This document shows positions 25,808 to 35,161 of a stretch of 45,952 nucleotides of DNA, one piece after another. Source of the stretch: Lachnospiraceae bacterium (GTDB taxonomy: Bacteria; Bacillota; Clostridia; Lachnospirales; Lachnospiraceae). The DNA is taken from contig JAFTGN010000001.1 of the NCBI GenBank assembly GCA_017457865.1, forward strand, positions 1-45,952, written 5' to 3'. The position numbers and the translations under genes are program-made. The notes under the pieces are model-generated. The model was given only the letters and a program-made list of their open reading frames with translations, searched no databases and was not told the origin of the DNA. Numbering within the stretch: the first letter of the stretch is position 1; each line of letters opens with the position of its first letter.

Positions 25808-27316
25808 ATGAATGAATGTGTAGAACAAAATAAAAAACAGAGGTTACTGGAAAAAGAAAACCCGGTTGTGGCGTTGTCCTGCGGCAGTCTGGAGGGACGG
25901 GTTCGCACAGGTGCAGATGGACAGGATGTGCTTACTTTTTATGGGGTGCCTTATGCAGCCGCAGAGCGGTTTGGGGCACCACGACTGGTTTCCTGGCAGG
26001 GAATCCGGCAGGCAGACCAGATGGGCAAATGGGCATTTCAAAGTGGCTTTGACGGGCAGTGCAGCATGGCGCAATGCAGTGCAGACTGTTTGAACCTGAA
26101 TATCATCACCCCTGATTTACAGGGAAACCGTCCGGTCCTGGTGGATATTCATGGAGGGGCTTTTCAAAATGGCAATACGGATGATCTGACCAGACCGGGA
26201 GAAGGATTTTTAAAAGACCAGAAATTTGTTTACGTAGTTCCGGCATATCGTCTGGGCGTGTGGGGATGGCTGGATGTGTCCGGAGAAGAGGGCTTTGGGG
26301 AAGAACAGTACCAGACAGCCGGAAATAATGGATTGCTGGATCTGATTGCCGCACTGAAATGGGTACAGCAGCATATTTCTGCATTTGGCGGTGATCCGGC
26401 TAATGTGGTCGTTGCCGGAGAATCCGCAGGGGCAAAGCTCATTGGTGGTCTGATGGCCTCTCCTCTGGCAAGAGAATTGTTTGACAGAGTGATTTTGTCC
26501 AGCGGAGCAGTCCAGGGCATTCGAACCAAAGAAACAGCCAAATGTATATACAAACGATTTTTGGCATATGCCGGTGTAACAGGCAGTGAGGAATTGTTAC
26601 AGCTGAGCGATGCGCAGTTGTTAGAGGCGCAAAAGAAACTGTGTGCATTTTTCAGCACCTGCCATTTCGGTCCTGTGGCAGATGGGATCCTCATACCGGA
26701 AGACTGGCGGGAACAGCTCCATGGAGGAACCGGTTTTACAGGGGCAGCACTTCTTGGGTGTAACCGGAATGAGTTGGGATTTTATAAGGATATTCCGGAT
26801 TTGGAGCAGATCGGTTTCCGGATGACAGAAAGCCTGTTTGGAGAAAATGGAGCCATTGTAGATGCTGTTATCCGGGCGCTCCCAAAAGACGTACCGGAAG
26901 AAACGCGCAGACAGCAGATTTGTGATGTTTTATCCGATACCATGTACCGCACCCATACCTATGGCCTGGCCAATACCCTTGCGTGGAATGGATCCCCTGT
27001 GTGGCTGTATAGTTTAGAAGGGGCAGAAGCAACCCATGCCTCTGACCTGACGCTGATCTGGACACCGGAACATGCCAGGGAGTGGCCGGGCGGTATGGAA
27101 CAGGAAGATGCCCTGCGGCGAAAGCAGGCACTGATCGTGGCATATACGGATTTTGTCATGGAAGGCAGCGGATTCTGGCATCCTTATACACCAGAGGTAC
27201 CGATGATTTTTCGGATGAATACGGTTTTGCAGGAAGAGATTTTGCAGAAACCGGATGCTTTTATGGAGTTTCCGGAAGAATCTTTGCGGTTGACGATGAT
27301 GCAAAGTATTCGGTAG
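25808..27316 (+). CDS. Type B carboxylesterase
   Basis: This 502-residue alpha/beta-hydrolase is of the carboxylesterase/lipase type B family. Landmarks are DCLNLNIITP, the oxyanion region DIHGGAFQNG, and the nucleophile elbow GESAGA with Ser near 206. The acid is probably the glutamate in CNRNELGFY and the histidine that in THASDL. It would hydrolyse carboxylic esters in the cytosol; no signal peptide is seen. The ATG at 25808 follows GGAGAAGGA; a TTG 15 bases earlier overlaps that site and is rejected. Palindromic operators upstream suggest substrate-responsive control. Confidence 0.85.
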   Translation: MNECVEQNKKQRLLEKENPVVALSCGSLEGRVRTGADGQDVLTFYGVPYAAAERFGAPRLVSWQGIRQADQMGKWAFQSGFDGQCSMAQCSADCLNLNIITPDLQGNRPVLVDIHGGAFQNGNTDDLTRPGEGFLKDQKFVYVVPAYRLGVWGWLDVSGEEGFGEEQYQTAGNNGLLDLIAALKWVQQHISAFGGDPANVVVAGESAGAKLIGGLMASPLARELFDRVILSSGAVQGIRTKETAKCIYKRFLAYAGVTGSEELLQLSDAQLLEAQKKLCAFFSTCHFGPVADGILIPEDWREQLHGGTGFTGAALLGCNRNELGFYKDIPDLEQIGFRMTESLFGENGAIVDAVIRALPKDVPEETRRQQICDVLSDTMYRTHTYGLANTLAWNGSPVWLYSLEGAEATHASDLTLIWTPEHAREWPGGMEQEDALRRKQALIVAYTDFVMEGSGFWHPYTPEVPMIFRMNTVLQEEILQKPDAFMEFPEESLRLTMMQSIR

Positions 27317-27353
27317 ATTGATGTCATCCATTTCCATGATCTTTTTTGAAAGA

Positions 27354-27383
27354 TGTAACCAGCTGGCAGACAAATCCGTCTAA
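27354..27383 (+). promoter_or_regulatory. ECF-type promoter, likely autoregulatory
   Basis: TGTAACC (27354-27360), a 16-bp spacer and CGTCTAA (27377-27383) fit the AAC-containing -35 and CGTC-type -10 used by many Firmicute ECF sigma factors. It lies 38 bp upstream of an ECF sigma gene, the usual place for autoregulation. Confidence 0.65.
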
Positions 27384-27420
27384 TAGGATGAAAGGCAATG
27401 ACGAAGGAGGAAGGCGTGCA

Positions 27421-27975
27421 ATGGAGGATCAACAGATTCTTGCATTATATAAGGAACGAAACCAGCTGGCAATCCAGGAGACGGATCGGTGTTATGGCAA
27501 ACAGCTGCAGGCACTGGCAAAGCGGATTTTGGAAAATGAAGAAGATGCAGAAGAAGTGAAGAATGACACCTATTGGAAAGCATGGAATGCCATTCCGCCT
27601 GCGTACCCCACCTATTTTTATGCCTATCTGGCAAAAATCTGCCGTCATTTGTCTTTAGACCGGTTGGATTGGAAAAAGGCGAAGAAGCGGAACGGGGAGG
27701 TGGTTGCTTTGACCAGAGAAATGGAGGAATGCATTCCGGGTGCAGAGCCGGAATGGTTGTCAGAACAGGATGCCATCCGACAGGTGTTAAATGGATTCCT
27801 GCGAAAACTGTCTGTGGAGCAGAGAAGAATTTTCCTGCGCCGGTACTGGTATATGGATTCCATTGATCTCATTGCAAAGCGGTATGGAATCGGCAAGAGC
27901 AAAGTGAAGACAGACCTGTTTCGGATGCGGCAGAAGCTGAGAAAAGAACTGGAAATGGAGGGAATCGGCATATGA
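27421..27975 (+). CDS. ECF-type RNA polymerase sigma factor
   Basis: The protein has 184 residues with sigma-70 region 2 (LAKRILENEEDAEEVKNDTYWKAW), where the -10 element is recognised, and region 4 (LRKLSVEQRRIFLRRYWYMDSIDLIAKRYGIGKSKVKTDLFRMRQKL), a helix-turn-helix for the -35 element. The ATG at 27421 has GAAGGAGG upstream; an earlier in-frame ATG lacks one. Its stop overlaps the next gene by ATGA, the usual coupling of an ECF sigma and its membrane-bound partner. An apparent ECF promoter precedes it. Confidence 0.85.
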   Translation: MEDQQILALYKERNQLAIQETDRCYGKQLQALAKRILENEEDAEEVKNDTYWKAWNAIPPAYPTYFYAYLAKICRHLSLDRLDWKKAKKRNGEVVALTREMEECIPGAEPEWLSEQDAIRQVLNGFLRKLSVEQRRIFLRRYWYMDSIDLIAKRYGIGKSKVKTDLFRMRQKLRKELEMEGIGI

Positions 27976-29276
27976 GTGGAAAAGATTTGCTAAACATGAT
28001 GCAGCTGGTAGAGGAAGATTTGGTAGCAGATGCAGCAGCGGAAGACATTTTGTTGAATCGGAGACATCGTAAACCGGTTCTGACGATTCTGGCAAGTGTC
28101 GCCACGCTGGTGCTGACGGCAGGATTGCTTCTGGTCACTGTTATATGGTTTCATGGGAAAGGAAACCAGCCGGGAGTTGGAGAAACGGAAAAAGAAACCC
28201 CGTTTTTCACAGCAGATACAGAAGGAGAAAGTTTGACTGATTCGGCAGAGAGTATCACAGAGATGGAGACAGAAGCCGTGATCCATTCAGCGGATCAGGA
28301 AGAAAAACAGGGACTGGATTTGCAATATTATGTGGAGGGGAATTATGTGACGATATTTACAGACCAGGGGGGGATCCGTATCACTGATTACAAAGGAAAT
28401 CTGGTGGGAAGTTTTGACAATGCCATCATGCTGGTAGGCTTTGACCAGGAGAACAAACTGAATCCGGTATTGCGCTGGAACCGCAGTCAGGAAGGGGCTG
28501 GTTCCGGATATGCACAGGTTGCATTGGACGAATTCACAAAGATCGAGTATGACCAGCCGCTTCCAATCGGCATTCCCAGTGCAGAATCCCGTTCCGGTTA
28601 CCTGTATGGATTGTGGTCGGCCAGAGAACAGCAGTGGTTGATGGAACCTTCCGTAGAATGGATGAATCTGCTTGGGGATTCCCTGTGGACGGACAGTGAA
28701 ATACCGGCAATCGGTGGAAACCTGATGCAGTTCGATGGCACGGTTCTGGCATCTTCCCAGTACGGATTCTGGCGGAATGGAGATGTAGTTTTGTCACTGG
28801 AAAAGGTATATGATCTGGAAGGGAAAGAAATCGGAGTGTATGATGGAACCCGGGAAACGGTGTTGGATGCGGCAGATCATATGCTGATCATAAGAACGGT
28901 GGGTGACAACCGGACATATGGTTACAGTCTGGATCACCAGTTACAGTGGGTGGAACCAAACGGATGGACATACAACGGACATTATGAAGGATACCGAAAT
29001 GGAGTGAACGGAACCTATGCGTGTTATTTCAACTGGATTGATGGGGAGGGCAATTCTCTGGTGACAGACAGGGACTTAAATGTTGTGATGGGGGGAGAGG
29101 ATATTTTGCAGGCAAACCCGGATTTCACAGTAGAGCCGGGAACCATCTTCCAGCTTGCCATCGCATCAGAAGAGGGATTTCACGTTCTGGTGACGGAACC
29201 GTCCAAAGATCCGTATATGCTGTACCTGAACAGAAAGTATGGTATCGTTGGTTCAGATACCATCCTGCTGCCCTGA
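27972..29276 (+). CDS. Single-pass membrane protein, putative anti-sigma factor or signal sensor
   Basis: The protein has 434 residues. A 38-residue cytosolic N-terminus is followed by one membrane helix (about 37-60, VLTILASVATLVLTAGLLLV). A linker rich in Glu, Thr and Ser comes next, then an extracellular part of roughly 330 residues with repeated Trp/Gly/Tyr-rich strands that could form a propeller-like fold. Coupling to the ECF sigma gene by a 4-bp overlap supports a role in holding or releasing that sigma factor on an outside signal. The short N-terminus lacks a zinc-binding HxxxCxxC motif, so the mechanism differs from ZAS anti-sigma factors. The outer domain is not recognised. Confidence 0.6.
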   Translation: MSGKDLLNMMQLVEEDLVADAAAEDILLNRRHRKPVLTILASVATLVLTAGLLLVTVIWFHGKGNQPGVGETEKETPFFTADTEGESLTDSAESITEMETEAVIHSADQEEKQGLDLQYYVEGNYVTIFTDQGGIRITDYKGNLVGSFDNAIMLVGFDQENKLNPVLRWNRSQEGAGSGYAQVALDEFTKIEYDQPLPIGIPSAESRSGYLYGLWSAREQQWLMEPSVEWMNLLGDSLWTDSEIPAIGGNLMQFDGTVLASSQYGFWRNGDVVLSLEKVYDLEGKEIGVYDGTRETVLDAADHMLIIRTVGDNRTYGYSLDHQLQWVEPNGWTYNGHYEGYRNGVNGTYACYFNWIDGEGNSLVTDRDLNVVMGGEDILQANPDFTVEPGTIFQLAIASEEGFHVLVTEPSKDPYMLYLNRKYGIVGSDTILLP

Positions 29277-29307
29277 TCCGGCATGAACGCAATTTTTTCA
29301 AAAAAAG

Positions 29308-29336
29308 TGCAACCAACGGATGTTTTTTGCGGTATA
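29308..29336 (+). promoter_or_regulatory. Second ECF-like promoter
   Basis: TGCAACC (29308-29314), 15 bp and CGGTATA (29330-29336) resemble the promoter before the ECF sigma gene (TGTAACC...CGTCTAATAG against TGCAACC...CGGTATATAG). An A-tract precedes the -35, as is common for ECF promoters. It would drive the small membrane protein downstream. Confidence 0.4.
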
Positions 29337-29425
29337 TAGAATAGACAGGGATCACTGTGCAGATACAAAACAGTGACACAGGGGAGAAACTGGGAAAAGC
29401 ACTTCACGATCAGGAGGACAGGGGT

Positions 29426-29566
29426 ATGAGTGATGTACAAACCATGGTGATGTTGGCATTGATTTTTCTGGTGATGGGCATGGTGACCATGCAGCAGGAG
29501 CGGAAAACCACTGGGGCAGACCAGCCACAGCAGGGCAGAAGTACGCAGGAGGAACGCCATACGTAA
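29426..29566 (+). CDS. Small single-pass membrane protein
   Basis: This is a 46-residue protein starting at an ATG preceded by CAGGAGGACAGGG. Residues 5-21 (QTMVMLALIFLVMGMVT) form one membrane helix, followed by a polar, Gln/Arg/Glu-rich tail. It lies between a probable ECF promoter and a terminator, so it may be a separate one-gene transcript. No family is recognised. Small membrane proteins under ECF control often act in envelope stress, but that is only a parallel. Confidence 0.5.
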   Translation: MSDVQTMVMLALIFLVMGMVTMQQERKTTGADQPQQGRSTQEERHT

Positions 29567-29572
29567 AAATGG

Positions 29573-29612
29573 AAATCAGCAGGGAGCAGTTTGACATCCC
29601 TGCTGATTTTGT
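29573..29612 (+). terminator. Intrinsic terminator of the small membrane protein gene
   Basis: AAATCAGCAGGGA (29573-29585) and TCCCTGCTGATTT (29597-29609) are exact complements, followed by TTGTCT. The T-run is short. Confidence 0.7.
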
Positions 29613-29651
29613 CTATACTGAAAGAAATCGCTGCATCGGAGGAGAAAAGAT

Positions 29652-30653
29652 ATGAGAGCATCGTCAATTGATATTTTGAAGTGTTTTTTGTGTACATTGG
29701 ATGGAGAACTGCCTGAGGCAGTCTGTAGTGAAGTGAAGCTGTCACCGGAAGATGATCTGTATGCATACAGTGCCCAGCTGCTGGCATCCAACATGGGAAA
29801 ACCAACGGTCAGTAAAGGACAGTTTTCCATGGGATCCTGGCTGGCAGGGGTCCTGCCTCAGAATGCAGAGGGGATGGCACAGTTTGTGCCACTGATTTCA
29901 GGCCGGGTCTATGATGCAGTGTGTCACAATGGGGCCATTCGTCCGGGAAGCGGCATCTGTATCTGGGCAGTGGCAGATGACCAGCCTTTCATTGGCTTTT
30001 TTAAATTGAATTTTCAACGGAAATATATGTGCTATCTGGAAGAAGACGGTACTGTGTCCTGGCACATCAATTCCAAAGTGCTGCCAGACAGCAAGAAAAA
30101 GGATTACGAATTTTTTATCATCAATGTACTGGAACAGACGGTGGAATTGTCTCCGGTGACAGAGGTGGTGAATGGAGTGCAGACCAATTATCTGGCTTCC
30201 TTTGTGCTACAGTTACAGGCAGACAGACCGGAGAAGGAGACCGTGAAATTGTTTGACACTGCCGCTGTAGAAACCATTCGGGAATGTTATCAGGAAGAGG
30301 AAGCACCTCAGAAGATTCTGGAATATAAGGCAGATGTGGCATTTACAGTAGCGGAAACCGGTGCCATCAATACAAAGGAAGTGGAAGAGCGGATTTTTGC
30401 AGACAATGAAATTGCGGCAAAGCGGTATCAGGAGAAGGTGGCAGAGGCAGAATTGCCCAAAGCCCCCATTCCGGTCAGCAAGCCTACAGAGCGGCTGTTT
30501 CAGAAAAAGCAGAAGATCGTCACCGATACCGGAGTGGAATTGCTGATACCGGTGGAATATTTACAGGATACCCATGTGGTGGCGTATGAAACCGCAGATG
30601 ACGGCAGTATTTCCATTGTGATTAAAAATGTGCGGAAGCTGGAAAATAAATAG
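29652..30653 (+). CDS. NdpA-like nucleoid-associated protein
   Basis: This 333-residue soluble protein resembles the Firmicute form of the 37-kDa nucleoid-associated family (NdpA/YejK). The clues are the IDILKCFLCTLDGELP opening, the central IGFFKLNFQRKYMCYLEE, and the C-terminal GVELLIPVEYLQD...GSISIVIKNV, close to the family ending. NdpA proteins bind DNA, and some associate with topoisomerase. A ribosome site, GGAGAAAAG, precedes the ATG. The assignment rests on pattern memory of a divergent family. The protein is certainly real: good codon use, no interruptions, own terminator upstream. Confidence 0.55.
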   Translation: MRASSIDILKCFLCTLDGELPEAVCSEVKLSPEDDLYAYSAQLLASNMGKPTVSKGQFSMGSWLAGVLPQNAEGMAQFVPLISGRVYDAVCHNGAIRPGSGICIWAVADDQPFIGFFKLNFQRKYMCYLEEDGTVSWHINSKVLPDSKKKDYEFFIINVLEQTVELSPVTEVVNGVQTNYLASFVLQLQADRPEKETVKLFDTAAVETIRECYQEEEAPQKILEYKADVAFTVAETGAINTKEVEERIFADNEIAAKRYQEKVAEAELPKAPIPVSKPTERLFQKKQKIVTDTGVELLIPVEYLQDTHVVAYETADDGSISIVIKNVRKLENK

Positions 30654-30687
30654 TGGGATACTGTTTGAAAAAATTTTAAAAAACCCC

Positions 30688-30716
30688 TTTAAAAAGTCCG
30701 GATAATTCGCTATAAT
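30688..30716 (+). promoter_or_regulatory. Promoter upstream of mreB
   Basis: TTTAAA (30688-30693), 17 bp and TATAAT (30711-30716) lie about 120 bp before the start. The -35 is weak, the -10 perfect. Confidence 0.5.
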
Positions 30717-30838
30717 GGTTATACTGAATATGTCACAAAATTTTTGAGATATGTTTATGCAAAATACTGATTTTTAGGATAAATGGATACATTTTTACAG
30801 TTGTAAGAGATTGCAACAAAGGAAGGAGAAAAGAAAAG

Positions 30839-31855
30839 ATGTTTTTTGGATTTGGAACTGCAACAGACATGGGAATTGACTTGGGTACTGCCAGTATTTT
30901 AGTATATATTAAAGGAAAAGGCGTTGTATTAAAGGAGCCATCTGTAGTTGCCATTGACCGCAATACCAATGAGATCAAGGCCATCGGTGAGGAAGCGCGT
31001 CTGATGATCGGTAGAACACCGGGGAACATCGTGGCAGTGCGTCCTCTTCGTCAGGGTGTGATCTCTGATTACACCATCACAGAGAAAATGTTAAAGTATT
31101 TTATTCAGAAGGCACTGGGTAAGACCCAGTTCCGTAAGCCGAGAATCTGTGTCTGTGTTCCAAGTCAGGTGACAGAGGTAGAGCGTAAGGCAGTGGAGGA
31201 CGCCACCTATCAGGCAGGCGCCAGAGAGGTTTCGATCATTGAGGAGCCGGTAGCAGCAGCCATCGGAGCCGGAATCGACATTTCGAAGCCATGCGGAAAT
31301 ATGATCGTGGACATCGGTGGCGGTACCACAGATGTGGCTGTCATTTCTTTGGGTGGTACAGTGGTCAGCGAGTCCATCAAGATTGCAGGTGATGATTTTG
31401 ATAAGGCTATCGTGGCATATATGAGAAAGAAGCACAATCTGCTGATCGGTGATCGTACTGCAGAGGAGATCAAGATTCAGATTGGTACTTGTTATAAGAG
31501 AGATGAAGATCTGTCCATTGATGTAAGAGGACGAAATCTGGTGACTGGTCTGCCGAAGACCATTACCATCACTTCTGAGGAGACATTGGAAGCGCTGCGT
31601 GAGCCGGCTGCCCAGATCGTAGATACAGTACACAATGTATTGGAGAAGACACCACCGGAACTGGCAGCAGATATTTCTGACAGAGGAATCGTATTGACCG
31701 GCGGCGGCGCACTGTTGCATGGATTGGAGCAGCTGTTAGAGGAACACACCGGTATTACCACTATGACTGCAGAAGATCCGATGACTGCAGTGGCCATCGG
31801 TACCGGTCAGTACATCGAGTTTTTAGCGGACAATTCCACCGTATATGACGTATAA
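30839..31855 (+). CDS. mreB: MreB/Mbl-type bacterial actin
   Basis: The protein has 338 residues, the normal size. It shows the actin-family nucleotide site: phosphate 1 GIDLGTAS near residue 12, phosphate 2 VDIGGGTTDVAVISLGG near 157, and the adenosine motif IVLTGGGALLHGLE near 280. MreB filaments move along the membrane and guide wall synthesis in rod-shaped cells. The usual mreC and mreD do not follow; it is monocistronic with a terminator at 31894, more like Mbl or MreBH paralogues. Which paralogue it is cannot be decided. AAGGAGAAAAGAAAAG precedes the ATG. Confidence 0.85.
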   Translation: MFFGFGTATDMGIDLGTASILVYIKGKGVVLKEPSVVAIDRNTNEIKAIGEEARLMIGRTPGNIVAVRPLRQGVISDYTITEKMLKYFIQKALGKTQFRKPRICVCVPSQVTEVERKAVEDATYQAGAREVSIIEEPVAAAIGAGIDISKPCGNMIVDIGGGTTDVAVISLGGTVVSESIKIAGDDFDKAIVAYMRKKHNLLIGDRTAEEIKIQIGTCYKRDEDLSIDVRGRNLVTGLPKTITITSEETLEALREPAAQIVDTVHNVLEKTPPELAADISDRGIVLTGGGALLHGLEQLLEEHTGITTMTAEDPMTAVAIGTGQYIEFLADNSTVYDV

Positions 31856-31893
31856 AGTGAATCAAGATGCAAAGCCAGGGCAAATTACCCTGC

Positions 31894-31926
31894 AAGGACC
31901 TGTGCAGTAGTGCGCAGGTCCTTTTT
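31894..31926 (+). terminator. Intrinsic terminator of mreB
   Basis: AAGGACCTGTGC and GTGCGCAGGTCCTT form a stem with a short loop, ending in five T. Confidence 0.85.
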
Positions 31927-31964
31927 GCAGGAGGAGAAAGACTTAGGAGAAAGGAGCCGGAATC

Positions 31965-34217
31965 ATGGCAGAAGTAGAAGGATACATAGAGAGGATCATA
32001 TATCGAAGCGAAGATACCGGCTATACGGTGCTGTCGTTGCTGAATGGCGGCAAGGAGTCCTGTCTGGTGGGGGTGCTGCCTTCTGTTTCAGAGGGAGAGT
32101 ATGTGACCGCTTCCGGCGAAGTGGTGGTGCATCCGGTGTATGGAGAGCAGATCCGGGTACAGGAGTTTGCCTTTTCCGTTCCTTCTGACAAGGCAGGCAT
32201 GGAACTGTATCTTGGCTCTGGCGCCATCAAAGGCATCGGTCCTGCACTGGCAAAGCGGATCATCAAGAAATTTGGGGAAGATACCTTCCGCATCATGGAG
32301 GAGGAACCGGAACGGCTGGCAGAGATCAAGGGCATCAGCGAGCGCAGAGCCCTTGAGGTGGCTTCTCAGATGCTGGAAAAGCGGGAAGGCCGCAAGGCCA
32401 TGCTGTTTTTACAGAAGTATGGCATCTCCTGGAACATGGGCATGAAGATTTATAACCAGTATGGCAATGAATTGTATCGGATCATTCAGGAAAATCCCTA
32501 CCGTCTGGCAGATGATATCACCGGCATCGGGTTTAAGATCGCAGATGAGATTGCATCCAAAGCGGGCATCGTAGCAGATTCGGAGTTTCGGATCCGGAGC
32601 GGTATTTTGTATACCTTACAGCAGGCAGTGGGGCAGGGGCATACCTATCTTCCTGTGGAGATTCTCATCCGGGAAGCGGCCAATCTGCTTCAGGTAGAGG
32701 GAGAGCAGGTGGAAAAATATATGATGGATCTGACCATTGACCGGAAGCTCCTCATCCGAAATGTGAAGGTAAAAGAAGGGGAGGAGGCGGTACAGAAAGC
32801 TGCTTATCTGTCCCATTACTATTACCTGGAACTGAATACTGCCAGAATGCTGTGCGATCTGGACATCCGGGCAGTGGCAGACAGAGAAGAGATTGCCCGT
32901 ACATTGGAAAATATTGAAGCGGATACCGGCATTGCACTGGATGAGATTCAACGGGAAGCAGTCCGCACTGCGGTGGAGCAGGGCCTGATGATTTTAACTG
33001 GTGGACCGGGTACAGGAAAGACCACCACCATCAATGCCATCATCCGGTATTTTGAAGAAGAGGACATGGAAGTACTGTTGGCGGCTCCTACCGGCAGGGC
33101 TGCCAAGCGGATGTCAGAGGCCACAGGTAGAGAGGCGAAAACCATCCATCGCCTGTTGGAAATTGCCGGTCCTTCGGAACAGCAGATAGGAGATCATGCC
33201 AATTTCGGCCGGGATGAGGAGAATCCATTAGAGGCAGATGTGGTCATCATTGATGAGATGTCTATGGTGGACATTTCCCTGATGCATGCGCTGTTAAAGG
33301 CAGTGCCGGTGGGATGTCGGCTGATCCTGGTGGGTGACGTGAACCAGCTGCCCAGTGTGGGACCGGGAAATGTATTAAAGGACATCATTGATTCCGGTTG
33401 TTTTCAGGTGGTGCGGCTGACCCGGATTTTCCGCCAGGCAGCAGAAAGTGACATCATCTTAAACGCCCATAGAATCAATGGGGGAGAGCCGGTGGATGTG
33501 AACCGGCGCAGCAAAGATTTTCTGTTTGTGAAAAGAGAGAATGCAGGCAATATCGTAGGAGCTTCCATCACACTGGTACGGGAAAAACTGCCTGCTTATG
33601 TGCAGGCAAGACCACAGGACATTCAGGTGCTGACCCCTATGCGAAAAGGAAACTTAGGGGTGGAGCAGTTAAATGTGGTCTTGCAGGAACAACTGAATCC
33701 TCCCGCTCCCGGCAAGCAGGAAAAAACCTTTCCCCAGGGTGTCTTCCGGGAAGGGGATAAGGTCATGCAGATTCGAAACAACTATCAGATGGAGTGGGAA
33801 ATCACAGACCGGCACAACATCCCCATGGAAAAAGGCGTGGGAGTGTTCAATGGAGATACCGGTATCATCCGGGAAGTGAATCTGTTTGCAGAGGAGCTGG
33901 TGGTGGAATTCGAAGACCAGAAGAAAGTTCACTATCCTTTCAAACAGGCAGAAGAACTGGAACTGGCTTATGCAGTCACCATCCACAAATCCCAGGGAAG
34001 TGAGTATCCGGCAGTGGTCATTCCCCTCTTATCCGGTCCCCGGATGCTGATGAACCGGAACTTGTTATACACGGCAGTCACCAGAGCCAGACAGTGCGTG
34101 TGTATTGTGGGAAGCGTCAGTATGTTTCAGGAAATGGTGGCAAATGAACGGGTGCAGTGGAGATATTCCGGACTGGGGATCTTGCTGCAGGAGCTGCGCA
34201 GTGACGGATTGGATTAA
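31965..34217 (+). CDS. recD2: RecD2-type ATP-dependent DNA helicase
   Basis: The protein has 750 residues. An N-terminal OB-like domain (about 1-85) and helix-hairpin-helix units (GIGPALAKRIIKKFG near 90, a second near 185) precede the SF1B motor. Motor motifs are Walker A GGPGTGKTT near 346, IIDEMSMVD, GDVNQLPSVGPGNVL, TRIFRQ, and motif VI-type AVTIHKSQGSEYPAVV...LYTAVTRARQ. The N-terminal extension separates RecD2 from the RecD of RecBCD. It unwinds DNA 5' to 3' and helps in repair and replication-fork stability. AGGAG precedes the start. The stop overlaps the convergent AbiEii gene by four bases. Confidence 0.9.
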   Translation: MAEVEGYIERIIYRSEDTGYTVLSLLNGGKESCLVGVLPSVSEGEYVTASGEVVVHPVYGEQIRVQEFAFSVPSDKAGMELYLGSGAIKGIGPALAKRIIKKFGEDTFRIMEEEPERLAEIKGISERRALEVASQMLEKREGRKAMLFLQKYGISWNMGMKIYNQYGNELYRIIQENPYRLADDITGIGFKIADEIASKAGIVADSEFRIRSGILYTLQQAVGQGHTYLPVEILIREAANLLQVEGEQVEKYMMDLTIDRKLLIRNVKVKEGEEAVQKAAYLSHYYYLELNTARMLCDLDIRAVADREEIARTLENIEADTGIALDEIQREAVRTAVEQGLMILTGGPGTGKTTTINAIIRYFEEEDMEVLLAAPTGRAAKRMSEATGREAKTIHRLLEIAGPSEQQIGDHANFGRDEENPLEADVVIIDEMSMVDISLMHALLKAVPVGCRLILVGDVNQLPSVGPGNVLKDIIDSGCFQVVRLTRIFRQAAESDIILNAHRINGGEPVDVNRRSKDFLFVKRENAGNIVGASITLVREKLPAYVQARPQDIQVLTPMRKGNLGVEQLNVVLQEQLNPPAPGKQEKTFPQGVFREGDKVMQIRNNYQMEWEITDRHNIPMEKGVGVFNGDTGIIREVNLFAEELVVEFEDQKKVHYPFKQAEELELAYAVTIHKSQGSEYPAVVIPLLSGPRMLMNRNLLYTAVTRARQCVCIVGSVSMFQEMVANERVQWRYSGLGILLQELRSDGLD

Positions 34218-35161
34218 CGGCATTTCCACAGTGCCATAGGATGATCCTGTAGCCGTTGGAGAATTGAATCATTGTCGAATAAGAGTTGTGGCTGATATTC
34301 TTTGGCCCCAAAACGATCCATATATTCTTTCTCGGTTGCAGTCGGGATCATCAGAGACTGAATGTAATCTTTCGTGGTCAATTTCCTGCTGTCCAGATTA
34401 AATTTCTGATGCCGTTCCTCTTGAGTTAATACCGGAAACAGATCACGGCGAATCTTCTGAAATGTCAATGTGTCGATGGCAGTGGTACGGAATGTGCTGT
34501 CGATTGAGTCCTGGGATATGGATGCATAAAAGATGATACATTTCCGAAACAAATTGCTCTGGCCATCAAACAGATTTCTGTTGATCATGTTGTTGAAATC
34601 ATAGAGATCTCTAGCAGCCGCCCGTGATAGTAGTGCGTTTGCTTTTGCGGCAAAGATTTCCATGGGATCAACGGTGAGAACGGAAATGTTGCCTCCAAAC
34701 GCATCAGTAGTCAAAATTCTTTCTGTGGGTTCGAATATATGAGCTCTGAGTGAATAATTCAGTTCGATTTTGATCATGTCCGGATTTCCAGCTGCGTTTC
34801 TGTAAGTGTAGTGAAATGCATCAAGACTGTGATGGAACCGTGAGGCAGGTAACAGGGAATATCCCTCAGATTCCATATAGGATCTGATCAACTTATTGAT
34901 CTTCGCTCTTACTACCAGCATATCCTCCCTGGGTGAGTTCGGCGTGAAGTCCATATCGATATCCACAGAAAGTCTCGGGAGTTCGAATACAGTAAGATTG
35001 ATTGCTGTTCCGCCTTTCAGAAGTAAATGTTGCCGAAGAAAATCCTGCGTTCTGATCCATGCCAGGATCTCTTTCAGTCGGAGAACCTTTTCAAAAGTAT
35101 CACGTGTGAATCCGTATGAACGTGCTGCGGAATCCAGGTCTGTTCTGTTATATTGTGGCAT
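34214..35161 (-). CDS. abiEii: AbiEii-type nucleotidyltransferase toxin
   Basis: The protein has 315 residues. The nucleotidyltransferase core has LKGGTAINL followed by LSVDIDMDF, the GG...DxD site that binds metal and nucleotide, and later IKIELNYS and DPMEIFAAKANALLSRAAARDLYDF, all typical of the AbiEii/AbiGii family. Such toxins stop growth during phage infection, probably by modifying tRNA ends as shown for related MenT enzymes. It is transcribed after AbiEi with a 14-bp overlap and has its own GGAGGG. All catalytic residues that can be judged are present. Confidence 0.9.
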   Translation of the reverse strand: MPQYNRTDLDSAARSYGFTRDTFEKVLRLKEILAWIRTQDFLRQHLLLKGGTAINLTVFELPRLSVDIDMDFTPNSPREDMLVVRAKINKLIRSYMESEGYSLLPASRFHHSLDAFHYTYRNAAGNPDMIKIELNYSLRAHIFEPTERILTTDAFGGNISVLTVDPMEIFAAKANALLSRAAARDLYDFNNMINRNLFDGQSNLFRKCIIFYASISQDSIDSTFRTTAIDTLTFQKIRRDLFPVLTQEERHQKFNLDSRKLTTKDYIQSLMIPTATEKEYMDRFGAKEYQPQLLFDNDSILQRLQDHPMALWKCR

